This document shows positions 33,144-43,715 of a stretch of DNA of 64,000 nt, piece after piece; position 1 is the first letter of the stretch; the number at the start of each line of letters is the position of its first letter. The DNA is from Massospora cicadina (lineage: Eukaryota; Entomophthoromycota; Entomophthoromycetes; Entomophthorales; Entomophthoraceae), in contig JAKSZP010000001.1 in assembly GCA_022478985.1 (NCBI GenBank), positions 930,001-994,000 of the forward strand, given 5' to 3'. A program made the translations under genes and the position numbers. Below the pieces are notes generated by a model. The model searched no databases. It was not told the DNA's origin and saw nothing but the letters and a program-made list of their open reading frames with translations.

Positions 33144-34298
33144 TGTTAAGTTTTCAGCTGATGGTGCAAGCTAAAATAACTTAACAGTGAAATTGAGGAT
33201 ATAAACTTGCTTTTCAAATGGAACTCCTTCTCATAATTGGGAAGTAGATTCTCCAATAATCCTCAATAATAGCCAAGTAACTCCGGTATACTCACCATTC
33301 TTAAGTCTACTGGCACCAACAAATACAAGACATTCTGTTTTTGTACAAAATCAGGAAATTATTCCTTTATAATCAGGACTACTTCTCCAGCAGACAACTA
33401 TGTACTTCTCTTAGGGAAGAATAAACACACACAACTATCTAATATAGATATAATGGCTACAGATACAAATATCTGACAGATAACAGATGGATAATAATTA
33501 ATAAACTAAGCGACAGTAGTTATTAATGATTAATAAACTAGTAAATGATGATCAATTGATTTAGTTGATGTTTTATTAATTGGCCAGGTGCTGGTAATAT
33601 ACCTCTCAGGCATCTCCTGGCCAAACTCATCTTTTAGATGAGTTCATTCATAATATGCCAATCCTCTGCTGGTCATGGCAATAATTATGAGAAATCCCCA
33701 GGTCAATTCAGCCCATGAATTGACTAAAAATAACAATCGTTTCAGCCCGATTGGAGGCAATTTTACTCTCATAATTGGGACAACTTTGGGTTTTGAACTC
33801 AACATCAAAATCTTCCCAATTAGAGCTATGTCATAACTTGACATCTAACAATAGATAGGGAATAAAAAATATATGATCATTAAAGATGATGCACCCCAAT
33901 TTGGGACGTCAGCAGGCCTCTCAATAGCACTAAGTATGCCCATAATTGGGACATCTATGTTTAAGTGCTTAATTATCGATTTCATTAAATCAAACTTAAC
34001 CTCCACCTTAGTGCATTAAGATTAATATACTAATTTAGGAGGTGCAATTTAGTTAATGCCGTGGGACTACTTTGCACCCAAGTGTACCCATAATTGGCCA
34101 TATTTTAATATCATAACTATTATTAGCTATAATAATTGGGCACCTCAAATGCAATTAGAGTGGTTATGAGGTGTTTCTGATTTATCAAATTATGCAGATG
34201 AATTGGGAGAATCAAAGGATCCATCAATGGAAGTAATCTATCAGCATTGATGGTTTTCTCAAAGGATTTATTTTTGAGTCAACTATCAAAATCTAATA
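33144..34298 (-). repeat. Element G 3' LTR
   Basis: In plus orientation it runs TGTTAAGTTTTCAG to CAAAATCTAATA. It matches 43716-44871 closely over its length, with scattered changes. Internally it contains runs such as GCCAATCCTCTGCTGGTC in both copies. The last bases ATA correspond to ACA in the other copy. Confidence 0.95.
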
Positions 34299-34351
34299 TT
34301 TCCCCCACTTGACTGGAATATAAACCTTGAATTTTCCCAAGTTCATTTTCA

Positions 34352-35469
34352 ATGTCTGAAAACAGCTCATCCTCTGCATACCACAATTTTGTCACTTCCC
34401 TCAAGCCCAAACAGTGGCATCAGTTTACTCATCTGCCCAGAACCATGTGTATGAATTTATTTTTGGGCTCACTCCAGGCAGCAGAGTTGTTCCAGCTTTT
34501 TTCTGTGCCAACTGTTATGATATCAACTTGGTCCAAAACCACCATTGAGGAGGAAGTTGTCCAAGTTGTGGATCCTACTCAAGGATTGATAGGGTATGAG
34601 CTCAGGTCTCATGCTTCCACAACTGCCACAGCAGACAACTTTGCCGCTCTTTGGATCTGAGAGAGCCAACCTTTTTGCTACAGCTAGTTTATTGAGATGG
34701 TGATCTTCTGGAAGAGTTTCTCTTTGTACTTGGCCATTTCCCAATGGCCCAAAACTACAGTGCACTTCTGGGGTCAGCCAACTATTCTCATTGAGGCCAA
34801 CTGCTCAGCAAAACTCAGGCTGAATATGATCATCTCTATAACCCCGTTCATCTCCTGTTGGCTGAAAATACTTCTGTTTGACCTCAAGAGTTTGTTCAGG
34901 TTGATAGCTTTGTGGAGAAGGTCCTTGGTTCCTGGTCTGAGCTTCTTGAGAATTGGCCCAATTTTGCTTCCTCTTTGAGTTTGAATACCCATGACGTTCG
35001 AGATGTTCATTTTTGCTTGGCCATTTGGGCAGCTTTTGAGGCCCTTTATCAGGATAACACTGATGAATACCTTCCCAGGATGGCTGTAATTGGCCGTCTT
35101 ATGCGCCTTTTCCCCAACCAGATGCCTTCAGGTCATTTGTTGCATGTTCCCCCTCTAATCGAGTGGTGGAAAACCCAGGTTTATCATGTTAGATTGTCAA
35201 CCCCAGAAATTTATCAGTATCGAACTGATTTCCTAGTTGACTGTCTTCTCTTGGGCACATGCTTCCCACCCAATTGCGGGCTCGATTGGGTAACTATAAA
35301 TGGGTTTGTGCCTCCTCTCCCCATTGTTCGCTGGGAGTCATCTTCAACAAGTGCGCGGCACATCTTGCTCTATGCCATTACAGCCCTTTTTCTTGTTGCC
35401 CAGCAACTAGACTGGGCCAAATTGGCACGTGAAGATGAAAGTTCAGGTTCTGAGTTACCTCCCCCTTGA
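34352..35469 (+). CDS. Antisense ORF of element G, unrecognised
   Basis: On the strand opposite to G the main open part is 34912-35469 (185 codons), ending in DESSGSELPPP just before a TGA. Upstream, 34352-34700 and 34700-34911 read in other frames with a few stops, so the original protein may have exceeded 350 residues. Visible features are FCLAIWAAFEALYQDNTDEY, ALITALFL-like hydrophobic segments (LLYAITALFLVAQQLDW) and many Trp and Pro. I do not recognise a family. Antisense ORFs between integrase and 3' LTR are known from some plant Ty3 lineages, but I cannot link this one to them. It could also be an older independent insertion. Confidence 0.5.
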
Positions 35470-35840
35470 AACTGAGGAATATAATTCATTCTATTTATTA
35501 AAATTTATAGTTTTCTTATTACTTAAAAATATAAAATCTTATCCTCTTTTTTTACTATGTATATAGATGATGGAAATTTTTTGCCACTATTATATATTTT
35601 TTCTTATTATTATTATTATTCTTTCTCATAACTATTAGTTTCAATTAATTATATATGCTTATATTAAAATTCCTCTCTTCTAATCAGGCCACTTTTTAAA
35701 ATTCCTTAGGAATTTAGCATGGACTCAATTATATACATGACCCAAATTTTTTTCCTTTCAATTTATTCAAGATATGCCAACCAGGGGACGGACAGTACCG
35801 ATCACAACACTCAAAATGGCAAAAAAACTACTAACCAGGT
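35470..35840. other. A/T-rich spacer in element G
   Basis: The antisense ORF ends on the left and the sense extra ORF ends on the right of this stretch, which is rich in A/T runs and TAT repeats. The two genes therefore converge here, so it may serve as a shared 3' region. I see no other signal. Confidence 0.5.
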
Positions 35841-35856
35841 GGGAAGCAGAAACTGC

Positions 35857-37700
35857 TTAACCCACCATGGCAGAGGGTGAGGAGGGGTTGGGGGGTTGGT
35901 TTTCAGAAAGACCCACTTCGATCATGGGGTGTTGGTTACAGTACCAGATCAGAGCAGAGAGCCAGGGCGTTGGGGCATCTGCATAGTGGGGGCTGAGGTC
36001 AGCGTAGTAGGAGTTTTCCACTTCTGCATCAAGATAATGATGGGAAAGTGTTTCAACAAAAGCTGCGAGGAGAACTTCAGCTTCTTTGCGGGCTTCAGGA
36101 AGTTGGGTGAAAGGGGAGATACTGTGGCGGGTGATTTTGGCTGAGGGGTTGAATGAAGCAAGCGTTGCGACATTCATAACCGCGATTTCAGCATCATCAA
36201 ACAGTTTTGAGATGTCACTGCAGGGAGATTCAGGGAAGTCGGGGGGAAGAAGATAATGGGCAGGCCATGCTGGAGCTGAGCCACTGACTGGGCCACCGCG
36301 GTGCGTAGTTTTGGGCAATGAGGAGAGGCCACTGCAGCTAAGGTGAGCTGGTGGTCACTTTGGAAGGGGGCTGTATTGGGTAGAGGAGCAAAATGGCGAG
36401 GGGTAGGGGTTTCATCAAAGTTGGGAAGGAAAAATTCTGCCCGACCATAATTGCCATGGCAGAGAGGTTGACCTGTATGCTTACTAATGAGGATATTACC
36501 TGATTCGTCAGTTTCAGCCAATAGATTCCTTGGATTTTGGTTCACTGGAATAGTGGCGTTTAAATTTGAGTGGGTAGGATTGAGCGTATGGCAGCTGCTT
36601 GGGTGCAAATGTTGGTCCAAGCATTGCTCTGATTGGCTGGCGTAGATTTAGGTGGGAGAGTGAGGATGGAGGTTTTGCGTGGGGCTGATTTTCCATGTGG
36701 GCCCACTGAACAAGATTGGAGGGTGGGAGGGGGCAGCAAAGCGCCCCATACTGAACCTCCAGAGGGGGGTTCAGAAGCTGCATCAGCGGATTTGGCCTTA
36801 AGGCATGCTCTTTTTGCATGGTTGAGGCCAAAGCAGAGGGAACAAATCTGCCTACCATTATTGACCTGAGCCCAAAAGAAATGATCAGGCGCTGCAGCCA
36901 CACTAGCGCGGGGTGGGATTTGTTGGGCTATGGTAGGGTGGTGTGGTATGATGGTGGCTGTTGCATGAGGAGCAGCAAGGCGTTCTGCCCTAGATGGAAT
37001 GGCAAAGATGAGGTTGGGCTGAGTGCCATAAGCTATGAGCCCCACGACCAACTGGTCATACAAAACCTGGGGTGGAAGGTGGGATGGGAGATTTTCAAAG
37101 GATACTACTAGTGTGGTGTCTGAAGGGAGGCAAATACGGGTTGTGGGATTGGGGTTTTTTTATAAATTAGAGGAGTTTGTGCTGCCACTTCAGCATCCTC
37201 CTCAGATTGGAACCCAACGTCAAAGTAGCCCTTAAAAGGGCGGAAGTCTATAAAGCCAGCTGGCGCAAAGGCCTCAGTGGCTAGGTCAATAATTGCCTTA
37301 TCGGCATATGGGAACAAACGCCCATAGTCCACTCTGAGGCAATAGCGAATAGCAGAGCGAGGGAGGGCGAGAGGATGGGGGCGAGAAGGGTGGACGCGCG
37401 CCAGGTGGAGCGCTAAGTCTCGTGGGGGGACAAAACGGTTGGAAGCAGTTGGCGGGCTGTTTGAACCCATCTGAACGCGCTTGCCTACAGGGCGGAAAAC
37501 GCTAGGTGGGGGTGCACTGCTGCCCCACACTGGGGTGGCAGGTGGCAGAGCCAAGGACATCAAAGAATAGGTTTGGGCAGATGGCTGTGGATAAATAAAC
37601 TTAAATTTAAAATCGCTCAAAAGTGACTTTGAGCGGTTAAAGAGAGTTTTTTCCGAATTTTTCTCCTTAATAGTGTAAGAAAAGTTTGAGGTCTTCTCAA
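35857..37700 (-). pseudogene. Element G extra gene: LINE-ORF1-like zinc-knuckle protein
   Basis: Four overlapping frames on the minus strand make up about 600 codons. In order: a Pro-rich N-terminus; an RRM-like part with IRYCLRVDYGRLFPYADKAI, FRPFKGYFDVGFQSEEDAEV and LVVSFENLPSHLPPQ; a CCHC knuckle CSLCFGLNHAKRAC; and a long Pro/Ser-rich tail with FQSDHQLTLAAVASPHCPKL. The layout parallels LINE-1/LINE-2 ORF1 (LNLGFESKIAADEAA, IFLTFDFLPTT, then CCHC). The frame upstream of 37620 is open and continuous with the integrase C-terminus of G (IWVGPFEIIEKTSNFSYTIK). A related fragment lies at 60906-62255. It is either a captured gene or a LINE fragment. Confidence 0.65.
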
Positions 37701-38640
37701 TAATTTCGAATGGACCAACCCAAATGTGATTTAACTTGTGAATTCGGCCTGAACCATAGGTATTACAAAATAATACTTCATCACCTACAGCAAATTTGGG
37801 CAGATTGTATCAGGTTTTTGATCTTTTTCATGTCAGGCCTTACAAAGTTTGAAGTTATTATCAAAAGCCTGGGCTTGCAGCTTAATTAAGGTCTCTGCAA
37901 GCCTCTCGACATACTGAGAATAGCTCATTTCCTGGGGTTCTTGTAATAAAGAATACAACAATGGTGGTAAGGCTGGATGCTTCCCATACAGAAATTGGAA
38001 TGGAGACATCTTTGTGGCTGAATGGTAAGAGATGTTGTAGGCAAAAATGGCCAAACTGAGAAATGTGCTCCATTTGGAGGGCTTTTGAGAAGTCAGCTTC
38101 CTTAGGATATTGACAAGTGTTCCATTAACTCGTTCTACTGCACCATTTGTCTCTGGGTGGTATGGAGTTGACAGAACACCACGCACCCCCTTTAATTCAT
38201 TAAGCTTCTGGAGAATAACTGCAGTGAGATTTGTGCCATTATCCATCAATATAAATTGAGGACATCTGTGCTGATAAATAACTTTCTCCAAGATAAATTT
38301 AGCAGTTGTTGAGGCTCCTAAGTCCCGAATAGTCCTGGCTTCGACCCATTTTATTAAGTGATCAACTGCCACAATAATATATTTGGCTTTCACATTGCTA
38401 ATCAGGAGGGGTCCAACCACATCTATAGATATAGTGCGCCAAGAAAATTTGGGCCAAACAAGCTGGTATGAAGTAGCTTTTCGGAAGGGTTTTCCCCTTG
38501 ACACTCTTGGCAACAGCTCAAAGTTTCATGGATGTCAAAATGCATCAATTCCCAATAGTAATTTTGCTTAAGCTGCTCCTTGGTTTTCTTAAAGCCTCCC
38601 TGGCCAGTAGCCTCATGAGCAGCCAAAATTAGATCTGCTT
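37640..38640 (-). pseudogene. Element G integrase
   Basis: The zinc-binding region has AAHEATGQGGFKKTKEQLKQ and ETLSCCQECQ, with the second His read as Gln. The core shows [35 protein letters not shown] and STPYHPETNGAVERVNGTLV, so both Asp and the Glu are kept. After a frameshift near 37830 the C-terminal module reads GRIHKLNHIWVGPFEIIEKT. The sequence then runs without a stop into the extra gene. The related J/K integrase stops after YTIKEPTVGW and a short tail. Confidence 0.9.
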
Positions 38641-39988
38641 GAGCTGAGGGATGTGGAATTATATATTTCTTTCCATCAATCACTTTGAATAAGACTCCTT
38701 TTTCAGTCTGGGTATCCTTTCTTAATTCAGAGAGAATTTTCTGCACTTGTTTGGGCTCATTGGCAAAAGTCCCATTAACCATCTTCTGGAACAAGGCATC
38801 CGCCAGCTGGCTGAGAGTTGCTATGATGGGCAGACGAGACAAACAATCAGCATTCTGATGCTTAGCACCAGCCCAATGCTTAATGGTATAGTCATAAGCC
38901 TGCAGCTTAAGCGCCCAGCGAGCCAAACGTCCTTCTGGCTCCTTTAAATTGTTAAGCCAGCTTAGGGATGCATGATCAGTAACCACGGTGAAATGCACTC
39001 CATGAAGGTATACTCAGAACTGTTTATAGGCATATATAATGGCCAAACACTCTCTTTCTGTCACAGTATAATTTCTATTGGCATTTAGGGTCTGACTAGC
39101 ATAGGCTACTGGGTGCTCTTCGCCATCTTCTCTGACTTGGGACAAAATGGCTCCAATTGCTGTTAATGATGCATCAGTCTGAACAATAAATTCTCGGTCA
39201 AAGTCAGGATAGCGCAATACTGGGGCGACTAATAGGGCCAAACGAAGCTGGTCAAATGCCTCCTGACAGGCCAAATTCCACTCAAAAGAGACCTTATCCT
39301 TAAGTAGATAAAATAAAGGTTCTCCAATTTGAGCAAAGTCAGCAATAAATCGGCAATAATACCCAATCATGCTAAAAAATACTTGAATTTCTCGCTTGGA
39401 TTTAGGCCTCTTCATCTTAGATATTGCTTCCAATTTGGCTGGTTGTGGCCGAAGACCTTCCTTATTAATTACAAACCCAAGGTATTCCAACTGGTCCTTA
39501 AAGAATTGACACTTCCTGGGCTTGATCTTCAAGTTTGCAGCCGCTAACCTCTTGAAAACCTCTTCCAGGTGTTCCAGATGTTCATCAAAGGTATGACTGA
39601 ATACATTTATATCATCTTGGTATACTAGTACACATGACAATTTAAGATCACCCAGTATGGTGTCCATTGCTCTCTGGAAGGTTGCTGGAGCATTGCAGAG
39701 TCCTTGGGGCATCCTTGTTGATTGAAATAACCCCTCTTGGGTAATAATGGCGCATTTTTCTTGCTCAGCTTTGGGCAGATCAATTTGCCAATAACCACTA
39801 ATTATTTCCATTGCTGAGAAGAACTTTGCACCTCCAAGCCTGTCTAGTGCATCGTCAATTTGCAGAAGAGGGTAGGAATCCTTTTTGGTTCTGTTATTAA
39901 GCTTCTGGTAGTCAATAACAACCTGGTTGCTCCCATCTTTCTTTTTTACAATGAGAATTGGAGCAGCCCATGGGCTCTTGGATGGCAT
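38641..39988 (-). pseudogene. Element G reverse transcriptase and RNase H
   Basis: A 324-codon open frame (39988-39014) carries VVIDYQKLNNRTKKDSYPLL, FFSAMEIISGYWQIDLPKAE, MPQGLCNAPATFQRAMDTIL and LVYQDDINVFSHTF. The last is a Y-Q-D-D catalytic box. RNase H follows with VQTDASLTAIGAILSQVRED and [17 protein letters not shown]. After one stop it continues with VVTDHASLSWLNNLKEPEGR and ADCLSRLP. The protein is close to functional, with only single stops. It converts element RNA to DNA. Confidence 0.93.
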
Positions 39989-40068
39989 AACATGCCACGG
40001 TCAAGAAGTTCTTTAATTTACTTTGACACAACTTCTTCAGCAGTTTTCGAACATCTAATTGGCCTCAG

Positions 40069-40620
40069 TCAGATAGGTAAATGGTCCCCAATATCTATTG
40101 TATGGATCACTCCTTTCGCACATCCAAGGTCAAAACCATCCCTAGCAAATATTTCATGGTATTTCTCGAATAATCCCTGAACTTGGTCCTTTTCCTGATC
40201 ATTTAGTTCCCCTAAATTGGCCACAGTTAGGACATTATGCACATATTTCAACTCATCATCAGGAAGTCCTAGCTCATCCAGGGTTCCAAAATTGTGGAAA
40301 GATTCAATCTCAGTTATAGGGATCAAATGGAGATAGGAAACCACCTGGTGCCTTTTGATGAAGATTGGCCGATTCTGCATGTTTGCACAGAGAACACTAA
40401 TTTCTTGATGTCCAGGAATAATTACTCCAGGCGCCACATTAGGTTCTAGTCGAGTTTGGGACCATGGTTGAAAAACTTCGCCATAAAGTCCTTCTGGGAT
40501 TTGGATTGTTAGCCCAGTTGGGACTACTGCCTGCATTCCTGAGTCCAGAGTGAGCTCCTTGTTTGCTCGGAGGGGTATTCCCTTAGACTCATGGATTTGC
40601 ATTGGCAAGGCCTTAACACA
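40069..40620 (-). CDS. Element G dUTPase-like domain and RT linker
   Basis: The 179-codon frame has ANKELTLDSGMQAVVPTGLT, IQIPEGLYGEVFQPWSQTRL, NVAPGVIIPGHQEISVLCAN and MIRRHQ-like FIKRHQVVSYLHLIPI. The order and spacing follow trimeric dUTPases: V-x-T-G...I-P-x-G-x-Y-G, then G-V-I-D-x-x-Y-x-G-x-I-x-V, then a final A-Q-L-like strand. The motif-3 Asp is Ile here, so activity is doubtful. The C-terminal half (LFEKYHEIFARDGFDLGCAK) is the usual Ty3 entry into RT. Confidence 0.65.
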   Translation of the reverse strand, partial: CVKALPMQIHESKGIPLRANKELTLDSGMQAVVPTGLTIQIPEGLYGEVFQPWSQTRLEPNVAPGVIIPGHQEISVLCANMQNRPIFIKRHQVVSYLHLIPITEIESFHNFGTLDELGLPDDELKYVHNVLTVANLGELNDQEKDQVQGLFEKYHEIFARDGFDLGCAKGVIHTIDIGDHLPI

Positions 40621-40662
40621 ACGCTTTGATTTATGATATTTGATAGGGATTATTCCATCTTG

Positions 40663-41415
40663 TTAGGCCAGATTAATAAACAGATTAGGCTTCTTTAGTC
40701 CCGAATTCACGTTTTTTGTATAATAAATTGGGATGGTTTGATTTAAAATAGTTAAGGTATCATTCTTATGGCTAGTGACCACTCCATATTTTCTCATAAA
40801 ATCAGTGCCAATAAGGACCTCATAGTTCCGATTTGGCAAGACTATAGCAGGAGCGGACACTACTATAGACCCAATTCTTATAGGCAAGGCACTATATGCC
40901 CCAAGAGCTCTGGTGGTATGTGTTCCTGCAGTGCCATATTCTTGATCGTGGGCAACATCTGGGGCTATTCCCAACTTCTTCACCAAATTAGTGCTGACGA
41001 TATTTAAAGGGGCTCCACTATCAATAATGGCCTGAACACGGACCTTATTGACAGCAATATTGGCATAGGTACACTCAGAGTATGGTTCAGAAGTGTTTAT
41101 TAAGTGAATAGATTCAGAGTTGCCCGACTCCAAGTGTGATTTGAGGCAATAACATATTTCAGGGAAGTTTTCCGCCAGAGTCTGCTTAGGGATTGTGACC
41201 TGTACATCTTTTAGAGAGGGCAGGTCACAAAAGCGGGTAGTGTGAGGATCAAGGCCATGGTCCATAATTTGTTTGGCATATGGTTTGGCCACCTCTATTC
41301 GGGCCTCTTCTGAGGATTCACCTGGTTTTTGGCCTCTTTGAGATCTGGTTGTAACCATATATACATCATCAGCCATAATATGATGTAATGAATCTTTGCC
41401 AATTGAATCAGACAC
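40663..41415 (-). CDS. Element G aspartic protease region
   Basis: The 250-codon frame has no stop. Its active site is VQAIIDSGAPLNIVSTNLVK (D-S-G), followed by DQEYGTAGTHTTRALGAYSA and VLIGTDFMRKYGVV. The N-terminal 120 residues are a polar linker after the zinc knuckle. The start given is only the first Met of the open frame. In the element it would be part of a Gag-Pol polyprotein. It matches J/K closely. Confidence 0.88.
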   Translation of the reverse strand: MSDSIGKDSLHHIMADDVYMVTTRSQRGQKPGESSEEARIEVAKPYAKQIMDHGLDPHTTRFCDLPSLKDVQVTIPKQTLAENFPEICYCLKSHLESGNSESIHLINTSEPYSECTYANIAVNKVRVQAIIDSGAPLNIVSTNLVKKLGIAPDVAHDQEYGTAGTHTTRALGAYSALPIRIGSIVVSAPAIVLPNRNYEVLIGTDFMRKYGVVTSHKNDTLTILNQTIPIYYTKNVNSGLKKPNLFINLA

Positions 41416-41559
41416 AAAAAATTTGTCAGGATCGGGGGGAATGAATTCAGCATGATGGGTGGTAGTAGAGCATTCTGTCTCTACTCCACCTGCCCTTTTC
41501 TCAAATCTGTGCCCTTTTCAACTTTGTAAGCCACATTAACTCCTGTTTTCCTATCTATT

Positions 41560-42400
41560 CAGGCATAACACTTGCTGGCGATGTGCCCTTTTCTACCACA
41601 ACAATGACAAGTGATAGCACTAGATTTGGGATGGTCAGGTTTCTGCTCCTTGAGATTCCCATTTCTTTCTTGACTGTGGCTCATATTACTAATTTTATGT
41701 TAAGGGCGTACCCATTGCGGATTGTTTGGCCAATTTGGAGCATCAAAGCTTCTTGCACAGCGGCGTAAATAGTCTATAAGTCTATTTGTCTCCATATCAT
41801 GATTAAAAAGCAGGAATCATTACTCGTTTCAAATCACAATATGGCTGTACAGCATGTTCCATGGCAATTAATGCATCATATTCGGTCATAATGTTTGATC
41901 CAAGGAGTACTTGAGCTTCATGGTAAAATTGATCGGCAAACTCTTTGATAGACTCATTAGGTCTAAACTCAATATTTAAGAGTTCTGTCTTTTGTGTCGA
42001 CAGCTTTTTGGGCCCACCGAATTCCTTAATGATGGCCTGTCAGGCCTCATTATAAGACCAATATTCCCCTAAATAGGGCATTACTAGGTCTACGCTGTGT
42101 GAGTCCAGACAATTGATAAGCGCTGTTGCCTTTGCATGATCAGATGCTCCTCACATAGCCTTCTTGAACAGCTTTAAGAAAGAGTATACATTGCTATCTT
42201 TATCAAATTTTGGCAAATTAAGTGGTTTGAAGTTATCTCTGCCTGAGTCCCTAATTGGAGAGGCAGTTTCTCTTCTTAAGTTTGACTGACTTGGGAACCT
42301 TTGGAAAGAATGGGATGCTGTGAACGACTTGGAGTGGGCATAGAAGTAAGAAATCATGGAATGGTTTGTGTATTTGATACATCTGTCCCATAATCTTCAT
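41560..42400 (-). pseudogene. Element G Gag core and zinc knuckle
   Basis: The core begins FKPLNLPKFDKDSNVYSFLK at about 42220 and continues after a stop with ATALINCLDSHSVDLVMPYL, then KTELLNIEFRPNESIKEFAD and QFYHEAQVLLGSNIMTEYDA. A CCHC knuckle CHCCGRKGHIASKC lies near 41600-41565. Stops occur at about 42155, 42030 and 41800. The order Gag core, knuckle, protease is normal for Ty3. Confidence 0.85.
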
Positions 42401-42487
42401 CTGCCTCATGATAATCATCTGAATTGCTCGACTCTATTTTCCAAAATCAGGACTGATGTGGCTTCTTAAGTGCACTTTGGCGTGCCT

Positions 42488-43690
42488 TTAGAGCTGCTTC
42501 GTCAACCTCCCCTCCCCCCAGACTGGTTGCACACTTGCAACTATTAGTCTTAAGATACACAAATTCCTTTTGGCTTGAGAGAGATCTGCTTCAGCTAATG
42601 TCACTTGGGCCGAAAGTGCCTTCATTTCTTCTGACATTCTCGACATCCTTGTTCTAGCGAGTGCCAGTTGACTCTCCATATTGGTTTTCTCATTAAATAA
42701 AATTGTATTGGAAGTGTAAAGTTCAGAAATACTTGACCATACGTTGGCTAATTCAGCCTTAATATCTGAATTATCCAGTTGTTCTACTGTATTAAGAGGT
42801 AACTGGGCTAAAGCTTCAAAATCTCTCTGCATAGCTGAAAATTCTGTTCGAATATAATTTCCAAATTGACATATTTTTCCTCCAACTCTCTAAGGGTTTT
42901 TCTTGAATCTTGACCCTGTTGGAGAAGGTTTTCTGTATTGGCTGCAACATAATTATACTGTGTCTTAAGTTGATGCAGTGGTTGGTGATATTCTGTTTCC
43001 ACTGACTTGAGAATCCTAAATTGTTCAGCACTTGTGTAGCTATCTTTGGGACGCCTTCATTAAGTTGAGTTACCAACTTATCAATTTGGCCATGGGCTTC
43101 TGCTGCAGCTCCAGTGTTTGAAATGATTGCTTTGCGCACTTCTGCAAAACAAGTATCTAATTTCTCTAATAAGCAAGCATGGGCTGACCGTTCCTCATCT
43201 TGAATATGGTGAATGTGAGAAAGTTCAAGATTTTGATGTGCAAAGATGCGTTGAGCATGCTTAATAGATGGTTGCACAAAATTAACTAAATATTCATATG
43301 TGTTGGCCTGACTCTCCTGAAGTCTTTGGGCCAAACCAGCCATGGTGGCTTCTCTATATTTTTGATAAATTTTGTTCTTCAGTGCTTGATCCTTCATGTA
43401 ATAAAATAGACCAAAGCTCGGGTCAATTGGTGAAGAACCAACCTGGTAGCCTCAAAACAGGGTTTTCAGCATTTCCTTGATGTTAGCCTGAGTAAACTCA
43501 GCTGGATTAGAAGGTGTTGGGCCTGTTCCAGTCACTATTAGCTCTAATGAGTACTCATTCCCCTCCTCATTGTCAGAACAATTTGAGGTAAGATGTTCAA
43601 TGAACTGAACATCGCTTGTTTCCAGTTTGGTGTTGCTGTACTTTCAGGAAAATTCTGAAAGCTTTGTCAATACTCATATTAAGGTAGTTG
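42488..43690 (-). pseudogene. Element G coiled-coil region upstream of Gag
   Basis: About 300 residues in three frames are strongly helical with heptad character: HAQRIFAHQNLELSHIHHIQ, ENLLQQGQDSRKTLRELEEK and MESQLALARTRMSRMSEEMK. The region starts near the primer site, where the reading V-L-T-Q-R-I-N-N-Y-L matches the Gag start of D, and leads into the Gag core. It is probably an N-terminal multimerisation domain of Gag rather than a separate gene. Element E has a coiled coil at the same place. Confidence 0.65.
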
Positions 43691-43702
43691 TTTATTCTTT
43701 GA

Positions 43703-43712
43703 GTGAGCACCA
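43703..43712 (-). promoter_or_regulatory. Element G primer-binding site
   Basis: The minus strand reads TGGTGCTCAC three bases after the LTR end (CTTAACA). It is the same tRNA-complementary site as in D and E. Confidence 0.8.
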
Positions 43713-43715
43713 AAA

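Noticed and set aside
35857..37620. Retroviral-type env gene in G
   Set aside because: No signal peptide, furin-type site or transmembrane anchor is visible. The CCHC knuckle and RRM-like part point to an RNA-binding protein.
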